64,000 nt of DNA from Schauerella aestuarii (GCF_009866805.1 NZ_SIZW01000040.1:372001-436000); one strand, 5' to 3'. Counted from the first letter of the stretch, positions 36,404-45,560 are shown. Notes: a model not told the origin generated them from the sequence alone. Numbers and translations are program-made.

Positions 36404-36958
36404 TCAGTTGTTGCTCCAGTCGCTGCGATCGTCCCAGAGCGGGTCGGGCCCCGGATGGAAGCGGGTGACCTGGTCGCCGTTGGGACCCATATATACATAC
36501 ATCAGCGAGTTCCAGCTGTTGAATTGCCGATAGCGATAGGCCCATACCACTTGGCGCACACTCGGCAAGCCGACGGCGTCGATCTCGGCGGGCGGGCCGA
36601 ACTCGCAGCGCACCCGATCCGGCGTCCACACCCCTTCGCGCAGCACTTCGAAGTGGCTGTCGACCAGAATCGGTTTGACGCCATCGGTGCGGCCATCGGG
36701 ACCCACGTTCGTCGCCCACGCGTATTGCCCCATGGGTTGTTGAGACCAGATCAGGCGCTCACCGCCACCGGCGATGGGGCAGGTCATCTTGGGCTTGCCG
36801 TAGGCGGCCTGCGCCTCGGCCACGCTGGCGCCGGGCGGCACGTTGGGAAGCGCGCAGGCGGCCAGCAAGGTCGCCACGGCTGCCACGCTCGCCAGTCTGG
36901 CGCCTTGGCGCAGGGCGGTGCGGTATTGGATGGGCGGGGGCAGGAAGGGGATTATCAT
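36404..36958 (-). CDS. predicted lipoprotein, 184 aa
   Basis: The N-terminus is a basic stretch and hydrophobic core ending in a lipobox (SVAAVATLLAAC), giving a lipid-modified cysteine near residue 33. The mature part has GASVAEAQAAYGKPKMTCP, a WSQQPMGQYAWAT strand and a C-terminal VYMGPNGDQVTRFHPGPDPLWDD. Short lipoproteins of this type with repeated outer-membrane-associated strands are common in Alcaligenaceae; a precise role is not known to me. Start 36958 (MIIPFL) is chosen for signal length. It is divergent from rpsO. Confidence 0.8.
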   Translation of the reverse strand: MIIPFLPPPIQYRTALRQGARLASVAAVATLLAACALPNVPPGASVAEAQAAYGKPKMTCPIAGGGERLIWSQQPMGQYAWATNVGPDGRTDGVKPILVDSHFEVLREGVWTPDRVRCEFGPPAEIDAVGLPSVRQVVWAYRYRQFNSWNSLMYVYMGPNGDQVTRFHPGPDPLWDDRSDWSNN

Positions 36959-37055
36959 GTTGCGTCTCCGCAAAGCCGGCCGTCGTTTTCACAGCGTGCC
37001 GCCTTCAGTGGGGGGTGACCTGGGCAGAATATCCGCCCAATATCCCGATTTACGC

Positions 37056-37061
37056 TATACT
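37056..37061 (+). promoter_or_regulatory. -10 box upstream of rpsO
   Basis: TATACT lies 125 bases before rpsO, just after an inverted repeat (TGGGC...GCCCA). The -35 hexamer is not convincing. Confidence 0.4.
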
Positions 37062-37185
37062 CGCTGATGCACTCGACTGCGTGTGCATGCATTGGATGCG
37101 CGCTTTCTGGGTTCGCATCGATTTTATTCCTGAAACTCACGTCTGGGCACCTCGGCCCTGACGCCTGTCCGAAGAGGTCAATACA

Positions 37186-37455
37186 ATGTCCGTAGCTGAC
37201 ATCAATAAAGCCGATATCGTCACGCAATTCCAACGCGCGCAAGGCGATACCGGTTCCCCCGAAGTTCAGGTGGCTCTGCTCACCGCCCGCATCAATGAAT
37301 TGACGGGTCACTTCAAAGCTCACATGAAGGATCACCATTCGCGCCGCGGTCTGCTGCGCATGGTCAGCCGTCGCCGCAAATTGCTGGATTACCTCAAGGG
37401 CCGCAACCCCGATTCGTACCGCGCTCTGATCGAAAAACTCGGTCTGCGCAAGTGA
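37186..37455 (+). CDS. rpsO: 30S ribosomal protein S15
   Basis: The 89-residue protein is the exact family length. It has [49 protein letters not shown] and a terminal IEKLGLRK. It binds 16S rRNA in the central domain. It sits before pnp as in most bacteria, with a hairpin between the two. Confidence 0.98.
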   Translation: MSVADINKADIVTQFQRAQGDTGSPEVQVALLTARINELTGHFKAHMKDHHSRRGLLRMVSRRRKLLDYLKGRNPDSYRALIEKLGLRK

Positions 37456-37481
37456 TCGGCGGGGTCTCAACCCCATGACAC

Positions 37482-37524
37482 AACCGTGGTCGGTGCGATA
37501 TTCGTCGCGCCGGCCACGGTTTTT
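37482..37524 (+). terminator. rpsO-pnp intergenic hairpin
   Basis: AACCGTGG...CCACGGTT encloses further pairing, and TTTTT follows. By analogy with E. coli it may be both a partial terminator and an RNase III target that controls pnp. Confidence 0.75.
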
Positions 37525-37545
37525 CATTTGTAAGGATCATTCGTC

Positions 37546-39732
37546 ATGTTCAATAAAGTGACCAAATCGTTTCAGTACGGCGAACACACCGTCGTGCTCG
37601 AAACCGGCGAAATCGCACGCCAAGCCTCCGGCGCGGTGTTGGTTTCGATCGAAGACACCGTTGTGCTGGCCACCGTTGTGGCTCGCAAAGAAGCAAAACC
37701 CGGTCAGGACTTCTTCCCGCTGACCGTCGACTACATCGAAAAGACCTACGCTGCTGGCCGCATCCCCGGTGGATTCTTCAAGCGCGAAGGCAAGCCGTCC
37801 GAAAAAGAAACGCTGACGTCGCGTCTGATCGACCGTCCGCTGCGCCCGCTGTTCCCGGAAGGCTTCTACAACGAAGTGCAAGTCGTCTTGCACGTGTTGT
37901 CGGTCAACCCTGAAATCGACCCCGATATCGCCGCAATGATCGGCGCCTCGGCAGCGCTGGCCATCTCGGGTATCCCGTTCAATGGCCCCATCGGTGCCGC
38001 GCGCGTGGGCTACATCGACGGTCAGTACGTGCTGAATCCCGTGGCTTCGAAGTTGAAGACCTCGAAGATGGATCTGGTTGTGGCCGGTACCGAAACGGCC
38101 GTGCTGATGGTCGAATCGGAAGCCGATCAACTGTCGGAAGAAATCATGTTGGGCGGCGTGGTGTTCGGTCACGAACAAATGCAGACCGCGATCAACACGA
38201 TCCACGAATTGGTGCGTGAAGCCGGCAAGCCGGAATGGACGTGGCAAGCCGCGGCCAAGAACGAGCCGCTGATCGCCACGGTCACCTCGACCGCGCAAGA
38301 AGGCCTGAACGCCGCCTACCAGATTCGCGAAAAGCAAGCCCGTACGACCAAGCTGCGTGAAGTGTACGCACAGGTCAAGGCTGCTGCGGCCGAGCAGGCT
38401 GCTGCAACCGGTGCCAAGGTCGACAACGTCGAAATCGAAAACATCCTGTTCGATCTGGAAGCCAAGATCGTGCGCGGTCAGATCCTGAGCGGCGAGCCCC
38501 GTATCGACGGTCGCGACACCCGCACGGTGCGTCCGATCAGCGTGCGTCTGGGCGTGTTGCCCCGCGCGCACGGCAGCGCCTTGTTCACGCGTGGCGAAAC
38601 CCAGGCGCTGGTCATCGCCACGCTGGGCACCAAGCAAGACGAGCAAATCATCGATGCGTTGATGGGCGAGTACCGCGACCGCTTCATGCTGCACTACAAC
38701 ATGCCTCCGTTTGCCACCGGCGAAACGGGCCGCATCGGTGTGCCGAAGCGTCGCGAAATCGGTCACGGCCGTCTGGCCAAGCGTTCGCTGATCAAGCTGC
38801 TGCCCGAACCTGCTGATTTCCAATACACGATTCGCCTCGTGTCGGAAATCACCGAATCCAACGGCTCCTCGTCGATGGCATCGGTGTGCGGCGGTTCGCT
38901 GGCCATGATGGACGCCGGCGTGCCCATCAAGGATCACGTGGCCGGTGTGGCCATGGGCCTGATCCTGGACGACGGCAAGTTTGCCGTGCTGACCGACATT
39001 CTGGGTGACGAAGATCACCTGGGCGACATGGACTTCAAGGTTGCGGGTACCGACAACGGCATCACCGCACTGCAGATGGACATCAAGATCCAGGGCATCA
39101 CGAAGGAAATCATGCAGGTGGCACTGGCGCAAGCGCGCGAAGGCCGTCTGCACATCTTGAGCAAGATGCGCGAATCGCTCGACGGCACGCGCACCGAATT
39201 GTCGGCCTTCGCACCGCGCATGATCACGGTCAAGATCAATCCGGAAAAAATCCGTGACGTGATCGGCAAGGGCGGCGCCACGATTCGTGCGTTGACCGAA
39301 GAAACCGGTACGCAGATCGATATCGGCGACGACGGCACCATCGTCATCTCCAGCGTCGATCTCGACCGCGCCGAAGATGCCAAGCGCCGTATCGTCGAGC
39401 TCACCGCCGACGTGGAAGTGGGTCAGGTCTATGAAGGCGCCGTGCTGCGTCTGCTGGACTTCGGTGCCATCGTGCAAGTGCTGCCGGGCCGTGACGGTCT
39501 GCTGCACATCTCCGAAATCGCCAACTACCGCATCGCGAACATCAACGATGTGCTGAAGGTGGGTCAACACGTTCGCGTGAAGATCATCGAAGCCGACGAC
39601 AAGGGCCGTCTGCGCCTGTCGATCAAGGCGATCGGCGGTATCGAAGCGCAGCAACCCGCGGCCGCTCCGGCTGACGCGGCGCCTGCTGCCGATGCACCCG
39701 CGACCGACGCTCCAGCACCGCAGAACGTCTAA
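37546..39732 (+). CDS. pnp: polyribonucleotide nucleotidyltransferase
   Basis: The 728-residue protein has two RNase PH domains (about 1-220 and 310-540; motifs [22 protein letters not shown] and GRRRE-like [14 protein letters not shown]), a KH domain with [16 protein letters not shown] near 565, and an S1 domain ([21 protein letters not shown]) near 630. The Ala/Pro-rich tail ends in PAPQNV. It degrades RNA by phosphorolysis and is part of the degradosome. Start and stop fit family length. Confidence 0.98.
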   Translation: MFNKVTKSFQYGEHTVVLETGEIARQASGAVLVSIEDTVVLATVVARKEAKPGQDFFPLTVDYIEKTYAAGRIPGGFFKREGKPSEKETLTSRLIDRPLRPLFPEGFYNEVQVVLHVLSVNPEIDPDIAAMIGASAALAISGIPFNGPIGAARVGYIDGQYVLNPVASKLKTSKMDLVVAGTETAVLMVESEADQLSEEIMLGGVVFGHEQMQTAINTIHELVREAGKPEWTWQAAAKNEPLIATVTSTAQEGLNAAYQIREKQARTTKLREVYAQVKAAAAEQAAATGAKVDNVEIENILFDLEAKIVRGQILSGEPRIDGRDTRTVRPISVRLGVLPRAHGSALFTRGETQALVIATLGTKQDEQIIDALMGEYRDRFMLHYNMPPFATGETGRIGVPKRREIGHGRLAKRSLIKLLPEPADFQYTIRLVSEITESNGSSSMASVCGGSLAMMDAGVPIKDHVAGVAMGLILDDGKFAVLTDILGDEDHLGDMDFKVAGTDNGITALQMDIKIQGITKEIMQVALAQAREGRLHILSKMRESLDGTRTELSAFAPRMITVKINPEKIRDVIGKGGATIRALTEETGTQIDIGDDGTIVISSVDLDRAEDAKRRIVELTADVEVGQVYEGAVLRLLDFGAIVQVLPGRDGLLHISEIANYRIANINDVLKVGQHVRVKIIEADDKGRLRLSIKAIGGIEAQQPAAAPADAAPAADAPATDAPAPQNV

Positions 39733-39752
39733 GCAGACCTTTTGCAATGCTG

Positions 39753-39780
39753 AAAACGGCGCCTTCGGGCGCCGTTTTTT
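39753..39780 (+). terminator. terminator after pnp
   Basis: AAACGGCGCC-TTCG-GGCGCCGTTTTTT: a UUCG-type tetraloop hairpin with a long T run, 20 bases after the pnp stop. Confidence 0.93.
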
Positions 39781-39870
39781 CGTTTGTGCGAACAATGTGC
39801 AGTCCGGGTTGCCACGCCGTTGTGCGGTACAGTTTCGCGCATCGAGTTCAAACCGAGGAGCGCAGCGGCT

Positions 39871-40599
39871 GTGAGACGCCTCGCCACCCTGATGTTGCTT
39901 TGCCTCACTGCAGGCGGCTGTATGACGCCTGTGGGCGATCGCGTGGCACCCGTCGATGGCCGCGGCCCTCGGACCGAGGCGATGTCGGCGGATCAGTTGG
40001 GCCAGACCGATTTCAATCGTACCGTCAGCATCGCGCTGCGCGACAATCTGACGAGCCTGTATGTGCTCGCCGACAAGCTTTACCGGCGTAATCCGCGCGA
40101 ATGGCACAAGTCCGGCGCCGCCAGCCGCGACGCGGCCGTACGCGTGTTGAAGCAGGATATCGAAAGCGGTGTGCCGCCTTCGGACCTGGCGTCATTGCGC
40201 GATATCCAGATCCTTGCGGTGTCGTTGGATCCGGCTTACCAGGGTGATCGCGCGCGCGCTTTCATCTATGGACTGGCCGATACGATCATTGCGGCTCACA
40301 ATGGCAAGGTGCGGTTTTACGCCGCTGATATCCTGGATGGCGGGCGCGTCTACAACGCCGCGCGCAACGTCGAGGCGGCGGCTTGGATGCTTGCCACGCG
40401 CCGCGACGGTCAGGGGCAGTTGCTGCTGCTGGCCAACGAGAAAAGCGATGAGATCGTCAATCTCAGTTTCGAGCGAGAATTCGGCGCCATCATCGGCCGC
40501 CTCGATCTGATCGCAAATCTGCTGGGTGAGAACTCCCGGCGTATCGGCATCAACTATGCACAGGGTTTGATGCTGTTCAACTTTTTGCCCGTGCGCTGA
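39871..40599 (+). CDS. predicted lipoprotein, 242 aa
   Basis: A GTG start with GAGGAG upstream gives a short signal sequence (RRLATLMLLCLTAGGC), with a probable lipid-modified cysteine near residue 17 although the -3 residue is Ala rather than Leu. The mature part is helical, with DNLTSLYVLADKLYRRNPREW, YGLADTIIAAHNGKVRFYAADIL and a Leu-rich RLDLIANLLGEN. I do not recognise a biochemical function; similar proteins occur after pnp in related genera. It ends 15 bases before ilvA and may be co-transcribed with it. Confidence 0.8.
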   Translation: MRRLATLMLLCLTAGGCMTPVGDRVAPVDGRGPRTEAMSADQLGQTDFNRTVSIALRDNLTSLYVLADKLYRRNPREWHKSGAASRDAAVRVLKQDIESGVPPSDLASLRDIQILAVSLDPAYQGDRARAFIYGLADTIIAAHNGKVRFYAADILDGGRVYNAARNVEAAAWMLATRRDGQGQLLLLANEKSDEIVNLSFEREFGAIIGRLDLIANLLGENSRRIGINYAQGLMLFNFLPVR

Positions 40600-40614
40600 T
40601 TTCTGGAAGCCAAC

Positions 40615-41832
40615 GTGATTGAATTTTCCGATGTTCTGGCCGCTCGCGATGCATTGCGCGGGCAGGTCCATAAAACGCCATTCTCGCTATCGCGAACGCT
40701 GTCGGAAATTCTTGGCGCGCAGATCTGGCTGAAGTTCGAAAACCTGCAATTCACTGCGTCATTCAAAGAGCGCGGTGCCTACAACCGGATGCGTCAATTG
40801 ACGGCCGACGAGCGCGCTGCGGGCGTGATCGCCGTCTCCGCCGGCAATCACGCACAAGGCGTGGCTTATCACGCGCAGCGGATGGGCGTGCCTGCCGTAA
40901 TCGTGATGCCGCGGTTCACACCCACGGTGAAAGTGGCCAACACGCGTCGTTTTGGCGTGGAAGTCGAGCTCGCGGGCGACACGTTCGACGATGCGCGTGC
41001 GCGGATGCTCGAGATCGCGCAGGCGCGCGGGCTCACGATCATTCACCCCTACGATGATCTTGCCATCATGGCCGGGCAGGGCACTGTCGCCATCGAGATG
41101 CTCGAGGATCAGCCGGATCTGGACATGATCATCGTCTCGGTGGGTGGGGGCGGTCTGATTTCCGGCGTGGCCGTCGCGGCCAAGGAAATCAATCCCGCCA
41201 TCGAAATCGTCGGGGTGCAAACGGAGCGATTTCCGTCGATGTACGCCTTGCGGCATGGCGAGTCGGCCGGGGTGGGGCAGTACACGATCGCTGAGGGCAT
41301 CGCGGTGAAAACGCCCGGTACGCTTACCCGCGAGGTGGTCGCCGACAAGGTCGACCATATCGAATTGGTGAGCGAGAGCGATATCGAGCATGCCATCGTG
41401 ATGCTGCTTGAGATCGAAAAAACAGTGGTCGAGGGTGCCGGCGCGGCCGGGTTGGCCGCCTTGCTGCGAGACAAGGAAGCCGGCGGCACGCGGTACCTGG
41501 GCAAGCGAATCGGGCTGGTGCTGACCGGCGGCAACATCGATCCGCTTACGCTCGGCGAATTGATCGAGCGCGGGATGGTGCGGGCCGGGCGGCTGGCCCG
41601 TATCCGTGTGGACCTGCGCGATCTACCCGGGGCGCTCGCCCGGGCAACCACGCTGATTGCCGATGCGCAGGCCAACATCACCGAGGTGCATCACCAGCGC
41701 GCGTTTACGACATTGCCGGTGCAGAACGTCGAGGTCGATTTCGTCATGCAAACGCGCGGGCACGATCACATCGCCGAAGTGATCTCGCGCCTGAATGCGG
41801 CAGGCTTTTCGGCCAGTAATCACGATCACTGA
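40615..41832 (+). CDS. ilvA: threonine ammonia-lyase with one ACT domain
   Basis: The 405-residue protein is of the short class. The PLP lysine lies in FTASFKERGAYNRM (near residue 48), the VSAGNHAQGVAYHAQRM loop binds the carboxylate, and SVGGGGLISG binds phosphate. A single C-terminal ACT domain begins at about 325 (RIRVDLRDLPGALARATTLIADAQAN). It turns threonine into 2-oxobutyrate for isoleucine or degradation. It starts with GTG, with GGAAG six bases upstream. Confidence 0.93.
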   Translation: MIEFSDVLAARDALRGQVHKTPFSLSRTLSEILGAQIWLKFENLQFTASFKERGAYNRMRQLTADERAAGVIAVSAGNHAQGVAYHAQRMGVPAVIVMPRFTPTVKVANTRRFGVEVELAGDTFDDARARMLEIAQARGLTIIHPYDDLAIMAGQGTVAIEMLEDQPDLDMIIVSVGGGGLISGVAVAAKEINPAIEIVGVQTERFPSMYALRHGESAGVGQYTIAEGIAVKTPGTLTREVVADKVDHIELVSESDIEHAIVMLLEIEKTVVEGAGAAGLAALLRDKEAGGTRYLGKRIGLVLTGGNIDPLTLGELIERGMVRAGRLARIRVDLRDLPGALARATTLIADAQANITEVHHQRAFTTLPVQNVEVDFVMQTRGHDHIAEVISRLNAAGFSASNHDH

Positions 41833-41933
41833 GCGGTGGGTCACCGACCGCCCAGCGTCAACGCGGTGCGGGCTGGCGGCGCGGGTCAGAAAGCGGACGT
41901 CAAGAACGTCGGTTAAAGCCTTGCCGCGCGTGC

Positions 41934-42575
41934 TTATTGCGGGCTTGGGGGATAGTCGACGCCCGCGTCGCTGAGGCTATCCGCGGCGAGCTTGCCGTAT
42001 CGGTAAAGCCGTTCGCGGTGGAGGATGGACGCAAGCGACACGGGCGTGCGTCCCATCGCGGCCCAGTCGATCGCCAGTCCTTCGGTGGCGGCCAGTAACG
42101 CGTCGCGGTGATCTGGCCACCATGCCGCCAGCAGGCGATCCGGCGAATACACCTGTAATCCCAGACGGCGGCACTCCGAGCGATTGAAGTCTTTCAGGTT
42201 CCACGTGAGCACCGATACGCGCGGCGTGAGCTGATCGCCGCTGCGGGCGCGCTTCGCCAAGCCTGTGGCGATCACATGGAAATCTTTTGGATCGCTGTAG
42301 CGCAAGCCCACCTCGTACGCGTCCGCTGCACCCGGATCGGCATCGGGGAACGCGCGCTGCATGCGTTGCCACTCTTCCATCAGGGTATCGGCGCTGGTGC
42401 TTTCCCATAGCCGTGCAGCGTTGCGGCGCCACTCGTCGCCGATGCGCGCGCTCCATACCGGTTGAAAAACGCCCGCTTCAGCCGCACGCAGCAGCATGCG
42501 CCGCAGCAGTGTCGACATCAACACACAGGCGTCCAGTACCACGTACTCGGCCGGTTCCTGGGCGGGCGTGCTCAA
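41934..42575 (-). CDS. PIN-domain protein, putative ribonuclease toxin
   Basis: The 213-residue protein has the PIN pattern: an N-terminal YVVLDACVLMSTLLRRML with the first catalytic Asp (D15), a central acidic segment, SDPKDFHVIATGLAKRA, and the late VLTWNLKDFNRSECRRLGLQVYSPDRLL. Its ATG overlaps the stop of the upstream gene by an ATGA junction, the layout of antitoxin-toxin pairs, and it is 50-70 residues longer than VapC toxins. Nuclease activity is inferred from the family. Confidence 0.8.
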   Translation of the reverse strand: MSTPAQEPAEYVVLDACVLMSTLLRRMLLRAAEAGVFQPVWSARIGDEWRRNAARLWESTSADTLMEEWQRMQRAFPDADPGAADAYEVGLRYSDPKDFHVIATGLAKRARSGDQLTPRVSVLTWNLKDFNRSECRRLGLQVYSPDRLLAAWWPDHRDALLAATEGLAIDWAAMGRTPVSLASILHRERLYRYGKLAADSLSDAGVDYPPSPQ

Positions 42576-42991
42576 TTCAAGCCCAGGCGCGCACGTTCCT
42601 GCATATCCAGAATCATCGATTCCAGACGTTCGCTGGTCTCGAGCGCCACATAGGGCATCTCGCTGCCATCCGGCGCGCGATCGACGGCAATGCGCAAACG
42701 GATCGATGCTTCCTCGAACGCATAGGGCGCGGCCTCGATCTCGACGTATTTGGCAAGCAGGGCGTCGATGGCGGTCTGCGCCTGAGCAACATCGTCATGC
42801 GTGACAGATCGGCTGCCCAGATGCTGCTCGATCGTGCGAGCCAGATCGCGCGTAAAAAATGCCAAAGCGGCTTCGCCACGGCAATTGGGATGGAGATAGC
42901 CCCATTCAGCGTCCGTTAAGGCTGAATCGGCGTGGTTTGGAGAGTTTGGCATGTCATTCATGGCCGCCATGCTAGCGGATTGCCGTGCCAT
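42572..42991 (-). CDS. hypothetical partner of the PIN protein
   Basis: The acidic helical protein of about 139 residues has no fold that I recognise. A segment LTDAEWGYLHPNCRGEAALAFFTRDLA is followed by long helices (DDVAQAQTAIDALLAKYVEIEAA) and ends MILDMQERARLGLN. Coupling to the PIN gene by four shared bases suggests an antitoxin or regulator, although no classic DNA-binding motif is visible. The start is uncertain: ATGs at 42991, 42970 and 42961 are all possible and none has a strong ribosome site. Confidence 0.7.
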   Translation of the reverse strand: MARQSASMAAMNDMPNSPNHADSALTDAEWGYLHPNCRGEAALAFFTRDLARTIEQHLGSRSVTHDDVAQAQTAIDALLAKYVEIEAAPYAFEEASIRLRIAVDRAPDGSEMPYVALETSERLESMILDMQERARLGLN

Positions 42992-43070
42992 TGTCTGCGG
43001 TTTAGGTGCTAAGTGCTTGTACAGGAACGGCAATTGCGAGATATGGGGAAAGGAGTTCTAGGGTGCCATC

Positions 43071-43301
43071 ATGAAAATTCTGACTCGAACAAGCGCCGAA
43101 TGGCGTGCGACCTTGAACGTCGTAGCGACACAGGAAGGAAAGTTCGGCTGGGAAGTCGAGGTTCACGATCCGCATGCAAAGCCCGTGGACACGACCGTCT
43201 CTTCGCCGCAACAGTTCAACACATCGACCAACGCTGCCGTGGATGGGTTGCGTGCGATGGATGGCATTGCACCGCCTGCGGGCGGCGAGTGCCGCCATTA
43301 G
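43071..43301 (+). CDS. small hypothetical protein, 76 aa
   Basis: The frame MKILTRTSAEWRATLNVV...AGGECRH has a ribosome-site-like AAAGGAG about 15 bases upstream and TAGGG nearer. A strong terminator follows 22 bases after the stop, supporting a real transcript. The single WEVEVHDPHAKPV strand pattern gives no function. Confidence 0.6.
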   Translation: MKILTRTSAEWRATLNVVATQEGKFGWEVEVHDPHAKPVDTTVSSPQQFNTSTNAAVDGLRAMDGIAPPAGGECRH

Positions 43302-43323
43302 TCAGCCGCTTGGCGGTATGAGG

Positions 43324-43355
43324 AAGCCTTGGCAGGAAACTGCCGAGGCTTTTTT
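43324..43355 (+). terminator. terminator after the 76-aa gene
   Basis: AAGCCTTGGCAG-GAAA-CTGCCGAGGCTT followed by TTTT; 12-bp stem with G-U pairs and a GNRA loop. Confidence 0.85.
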
Positions 43356-43445
43356 GTGTCCGGTATGAATGCCGAGGCTTGTTTATATCCAAGATGAACG
43401 CCGAGCGATTCTTATATCCGGGATGGACGGCCATTCGCTGAACGG
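43330..43445. repeat. 29-bp tandem array derived from the terminator
   Basis: Four head-to-tail 29-base units: 43330-43358, 43359-43387, 43388-43416, 43417-43445. The first is the loop and 3' arm of the terminator (ending GCCGAGGCTTTTTTGTG). The second and third repeat TGAAYGCCGAG and a T-rich end (TTTATA / CTTATA), and the fourth is the most decayed. Confidence 0.7.
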
Positions 43446-43487
43446 TCAGACTGACACATCATGCGTTCCCCGCCAACGGCCGCAATG

Positions 43488-43518
43488 AAAAGGAGCCCAC
43501 ATAGCGGGCTCCTTTTTT
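43488..43518. terminator. bidirectional terminator
   Basis: AAAAGGAGCCC-ACATAGC-GGGCTCCTTTTTT, between the repeat array and the convergent secreted-protein gene. Confidence 0.85.
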
Positions 43519-43551
43519 CAACTTGTCGATGCGGCTGACGCCGCGACTCGA

Positions 43552-43920
43552 TTACTTATTGAACTTGGTCTTGGCGTCCAGTCCGCACTTCTTTTCGGCA
43601 TCGCCCGACAGCGTGTCGCATTGTGCTTTGGCCGCTTTGTAATCGGCATCGCGCTTGTCGCCGGCGACGTCATTGCGGGCTTCGGCATCCTTGCGTGCAA
43701 CCTTGGCATTGGCTTCGTCCGTTTCACGAACGGCCTTGGCTTGGGCTTCGCACGCATCTTCCTGCTTGCCACTCATCGCGTCGCACTTTTCTTTTGCGGC
43801 CTTGTACTCCGCTTTGATCTGGTCTTCCGACTTGATCGGCGCCGTTTGGGCGCTGACGTTGAAGGAGACGGCGCTCAAGCTGAGCATGGCGGCGACGATC
43901 AGGGAATGGGTGGTTTTCAT
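43552..43920 (-). CDS. small secreted cysteine-pair repeat protein
   Basis: The 122-residue protein has a clear Sec signal (MKTTHSLIVAAMLSLSAVSFNVSA). The mature part is a highly charged helix rich in Lys, Ala and Asp, built from two related units: YKAAKEKCDAMSGKQEDACEAQAK and YKAAKAQCDTLSGDAEKKCGLDAK. Each has a Cys pair (spacings C-x9-C and C-x10-C) suited to a helical-hairpin disulfide. GAGGAG precedes the start at 43920. It is periplasmic or cell-surface; its role is unknown, and resemblance to TolA-like low-complexity proteins is superficial. Confidence 0.82.
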   Translation of the reverse strand: MKTTHSLIVAAMLSLSAVSFNVSAQTAPIKSEDQIKAEYKAAKEKCDAMSGKQEDACEAQAKAVRETDEANAKVARKDAEARNDVAGDKRDADYKAAKAQCDTLSGDAEKKCGLDAKTKFNK

Positions 43921-44274
43921 GCGGATAACTCCTCGTGTACTTATCTGATGTTTACGTACCACCTGTAGCGGCGGTTACGCGTAAACCCTTAGAGCAACCG
44001 GCGTGCCCGAGTTGTCGCGTGGTCAGGTGCCGATGAGTGACTGTGGGCTGTCGTGCCAGTAGCCCGTCTGCAAAGCGGGTTTCAATCGCCAGTCACCTGT
44101 CACTAATGCGGCAGTGACGATGCACTAGGCGATCGGTGATGAAGGACTAGCTGGACTAGTGCGAATGAGCCTTCCTTGGTATCCGGCATCTCGCTAAACT
44201 TTGTCTCCGCTTTACGTTTCACCCCCGTACCTGCCGCTTTGCGGCGGTGTTTACCAGCCGATTCGCGCTGAACA
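43921..44274. other. intergenic gap, 354 bp
   Basis: I see no gene or clear site here. CAGTCACCTGTCACT and CAGTGACGATGCACT around 44091-44125 give weak partial repeats, and AGCTGGACTAGTGCG gives no stable structure. GC is lower than in the adjacent genes. Confidence 0.4.
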
Positions 44275-44517
44275 ATGACGCAACGACAAACTATCGATGG
44301 ATTCGACGTGCGCTGCACGGTTCTGAAGCGCGACGATCGCTTTCGCGCAGGCGTAATCACGGTGCCCAACGACGGCAGCGCGGAAGCGCGTGAATGGTCG
44401 GTACCGGGTGACCGTCACTTCGACAATGAGGTCGAGGCCGAGCGTTATGGTCGTTACGTGCTGCTGGGTATTCAAGGTGTGCGGCCCAGTGGCGAGCCGC
44501 TGTTTACGGTCGTTTAA
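44275..44517 (+). CDS. small hypothetical protein, 80 aa
   Basis: The protein reads MTQRQTIDGFDVRCTVLKRDD... and ends GEPLFTVV, with a beta-rich pattern and one Cys. Codon use looks like neighbouring genes, but no ribosome site stands out. It is a plausible conserved small cytosolic protein; I cannot assign a family. Confidence 0.6.
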   Translation: MTQRQTIDGFDVRCTVLKRDDRFRAGVITVPNDGSAEAREWSVPGDRHFDNEVEAERYGRYVLLGIQGVRPSGEPLFTVV

Positions 44518-44591
44518 GGCGGCTTTGACGTAGATTCGACATCGCACACCCTACAGTCCCCCGTTGGAACTGTACTTGAGGTGTGTGGGCT

Positions 44592-45248
44592 ATGACGGCA
44601 GTGTCGATCGATCAACATTCACCAGACCAAGCGGTCTGGGAGCGTCTGGCGAGAATCCAGGTGGCGCGACGTCGAACCTTATGGGTTTTTGGACTTTTGA
44701 CGCTTGTGGCCACGCTCTTTTATCAATCCACGTGGTCGATAACAGGCAGCTATCACCACAACATCGAAATCGCCGGCCTTATGCTCATCTTTGTTGCCAT
44801 TCTTGGGCGAGCATGGTGCGCCTTGTACTTGGGCGGCAACAAAAACCGCAAACTGATAAGCAGCGGCCCATACTCGCTGTCACGCAACCCGTTGTATGTC
44901 TTCTCGCTCATCGGTGTATTCGGCATGAGTGCCCAGACGGGCAGCGTTTCGCTAGGACTGGTCGTATGCGCCATCTCCTATGCCGTTTTCAAGCTGGTGG
45001 TGGGTGAGGAAGAGGCGCTGCTGAAAAAAGCCTTTGGCACCGATTTCTCCGATTACTGTCAGCGCACGCCGCGCTTTGTGCCAAGGTTCGCCAATTGGCG
45101 CAACGAGACCACTCTCACGATTTCGATGCGTGCCGTGCAGAAAACGGTGATCGAAGCATTGCCGTTTCTACTGGCGTTGCCCATTTTCGAGTGTGTTGAG
45201 CATCTGCAGGCCAGTGGCGTTCTGCCGGTGCTGCTGCACCTGCCTTGA
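44592..45248 (+). CDS. isoprenylcysteine carboxyl methyltransferase-family membrane protein
   Basis: The 218-residue membrane protein contains ISSGPYSLSRNPLYVFSLIGVFGM, the signature of the ICMT/phospholipid-methyltransferase family, and EEEALLKKAFGTDFSDYCQRTPRFVP near the SAM site. It has four or five hydrophobic segments. Relatives methylate membrane-associated lipids or lipid-like substrates with SAM; the substrate is not known. Start 44592 (MTAVSID) is favoured; a GTG nine bases upstream is also possible. Confidence 0.82.
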   Translation: MTAVSIDQHSPDQAVWERLARIQVARRRTLWVFGLLTLVATLFYQSTWSITGSYHHNIEIAGLMLIFVAILGRAWCALYLGGNKNRKLISSGPYSLSRNPLYVFSLIGVFGMSAQTGSVSLGLVVCAISYAVFKLVVGEEEALLKKAFGTDFSDYCQRTPRFVPRFANWRNETTLTISMRAVQKTVIEALPFLLALPIFECVEHLQASGVLPVLLHLP

Positions 45249-45370
45249 AAAGACTGGCGTGGTGTATCGGGAAGGCGGCGCGCCGCCTTCAAGTGAGCGA
45301 ATAATTATCCGGCGCAGTCCACCGCTCAAATACGATGCCGGTTCAGCGGAGCAAAGCTGGGCGGCACGAT

Positions 45371-45456
45371 GATCCAGATAGGAAGCCTGCCAGTTCAAAC
45401 CAGATGGCATGTCGATCCAGATAAGCAGCCTGCCCAGGTCAAACCAGGCAGACTTC
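45371..45456. repeat. 43-bp direct repeat, two copies
   Basis: GATCCAGATA-rich units at 45371-45413 and 45414-45456 share GATCCAGATARG, AGCCTGCC and TCAAACCAG with scattered differences. The gap 45249-45656 otherwise holds no gene. Confidence 0.65.
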
Positions 45457-45492
45457 TTTTTTGTTGATGGCGTGCTCGTTGCATCAGCGCAT

Positions 45493-45542
45493 CGATGAAT
45501 CAATTCCTCGATTCATCGACGGATCAACTGATCGATTCATCG
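45493..45542. repeat. inverted and direct copies of GATTCATCG
   Basis: CGATGAATC (45493-45501) is the exact inverse of GATTCATCG at 45510-45518, which recurs at 45534-45542. Either of two hairpins can form. It lies in the gap between the methyltransferase gene and the convergent ArnT-like gene. Confidence 0.6.
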
Positions 45543-45560
45543 TGCTGAATGCTGCTGAGT

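Noticed and set aside
37537-40107. 856-residue minus-strand frame over pnp
   Set aside because: It is a shadow of pnp with His/Asp/Arg-rich composition and no motifs.
43330-43445. CRISPR-like array
   Set aside because: Units are directly head to tail with no spacers, and there are no cas genes.
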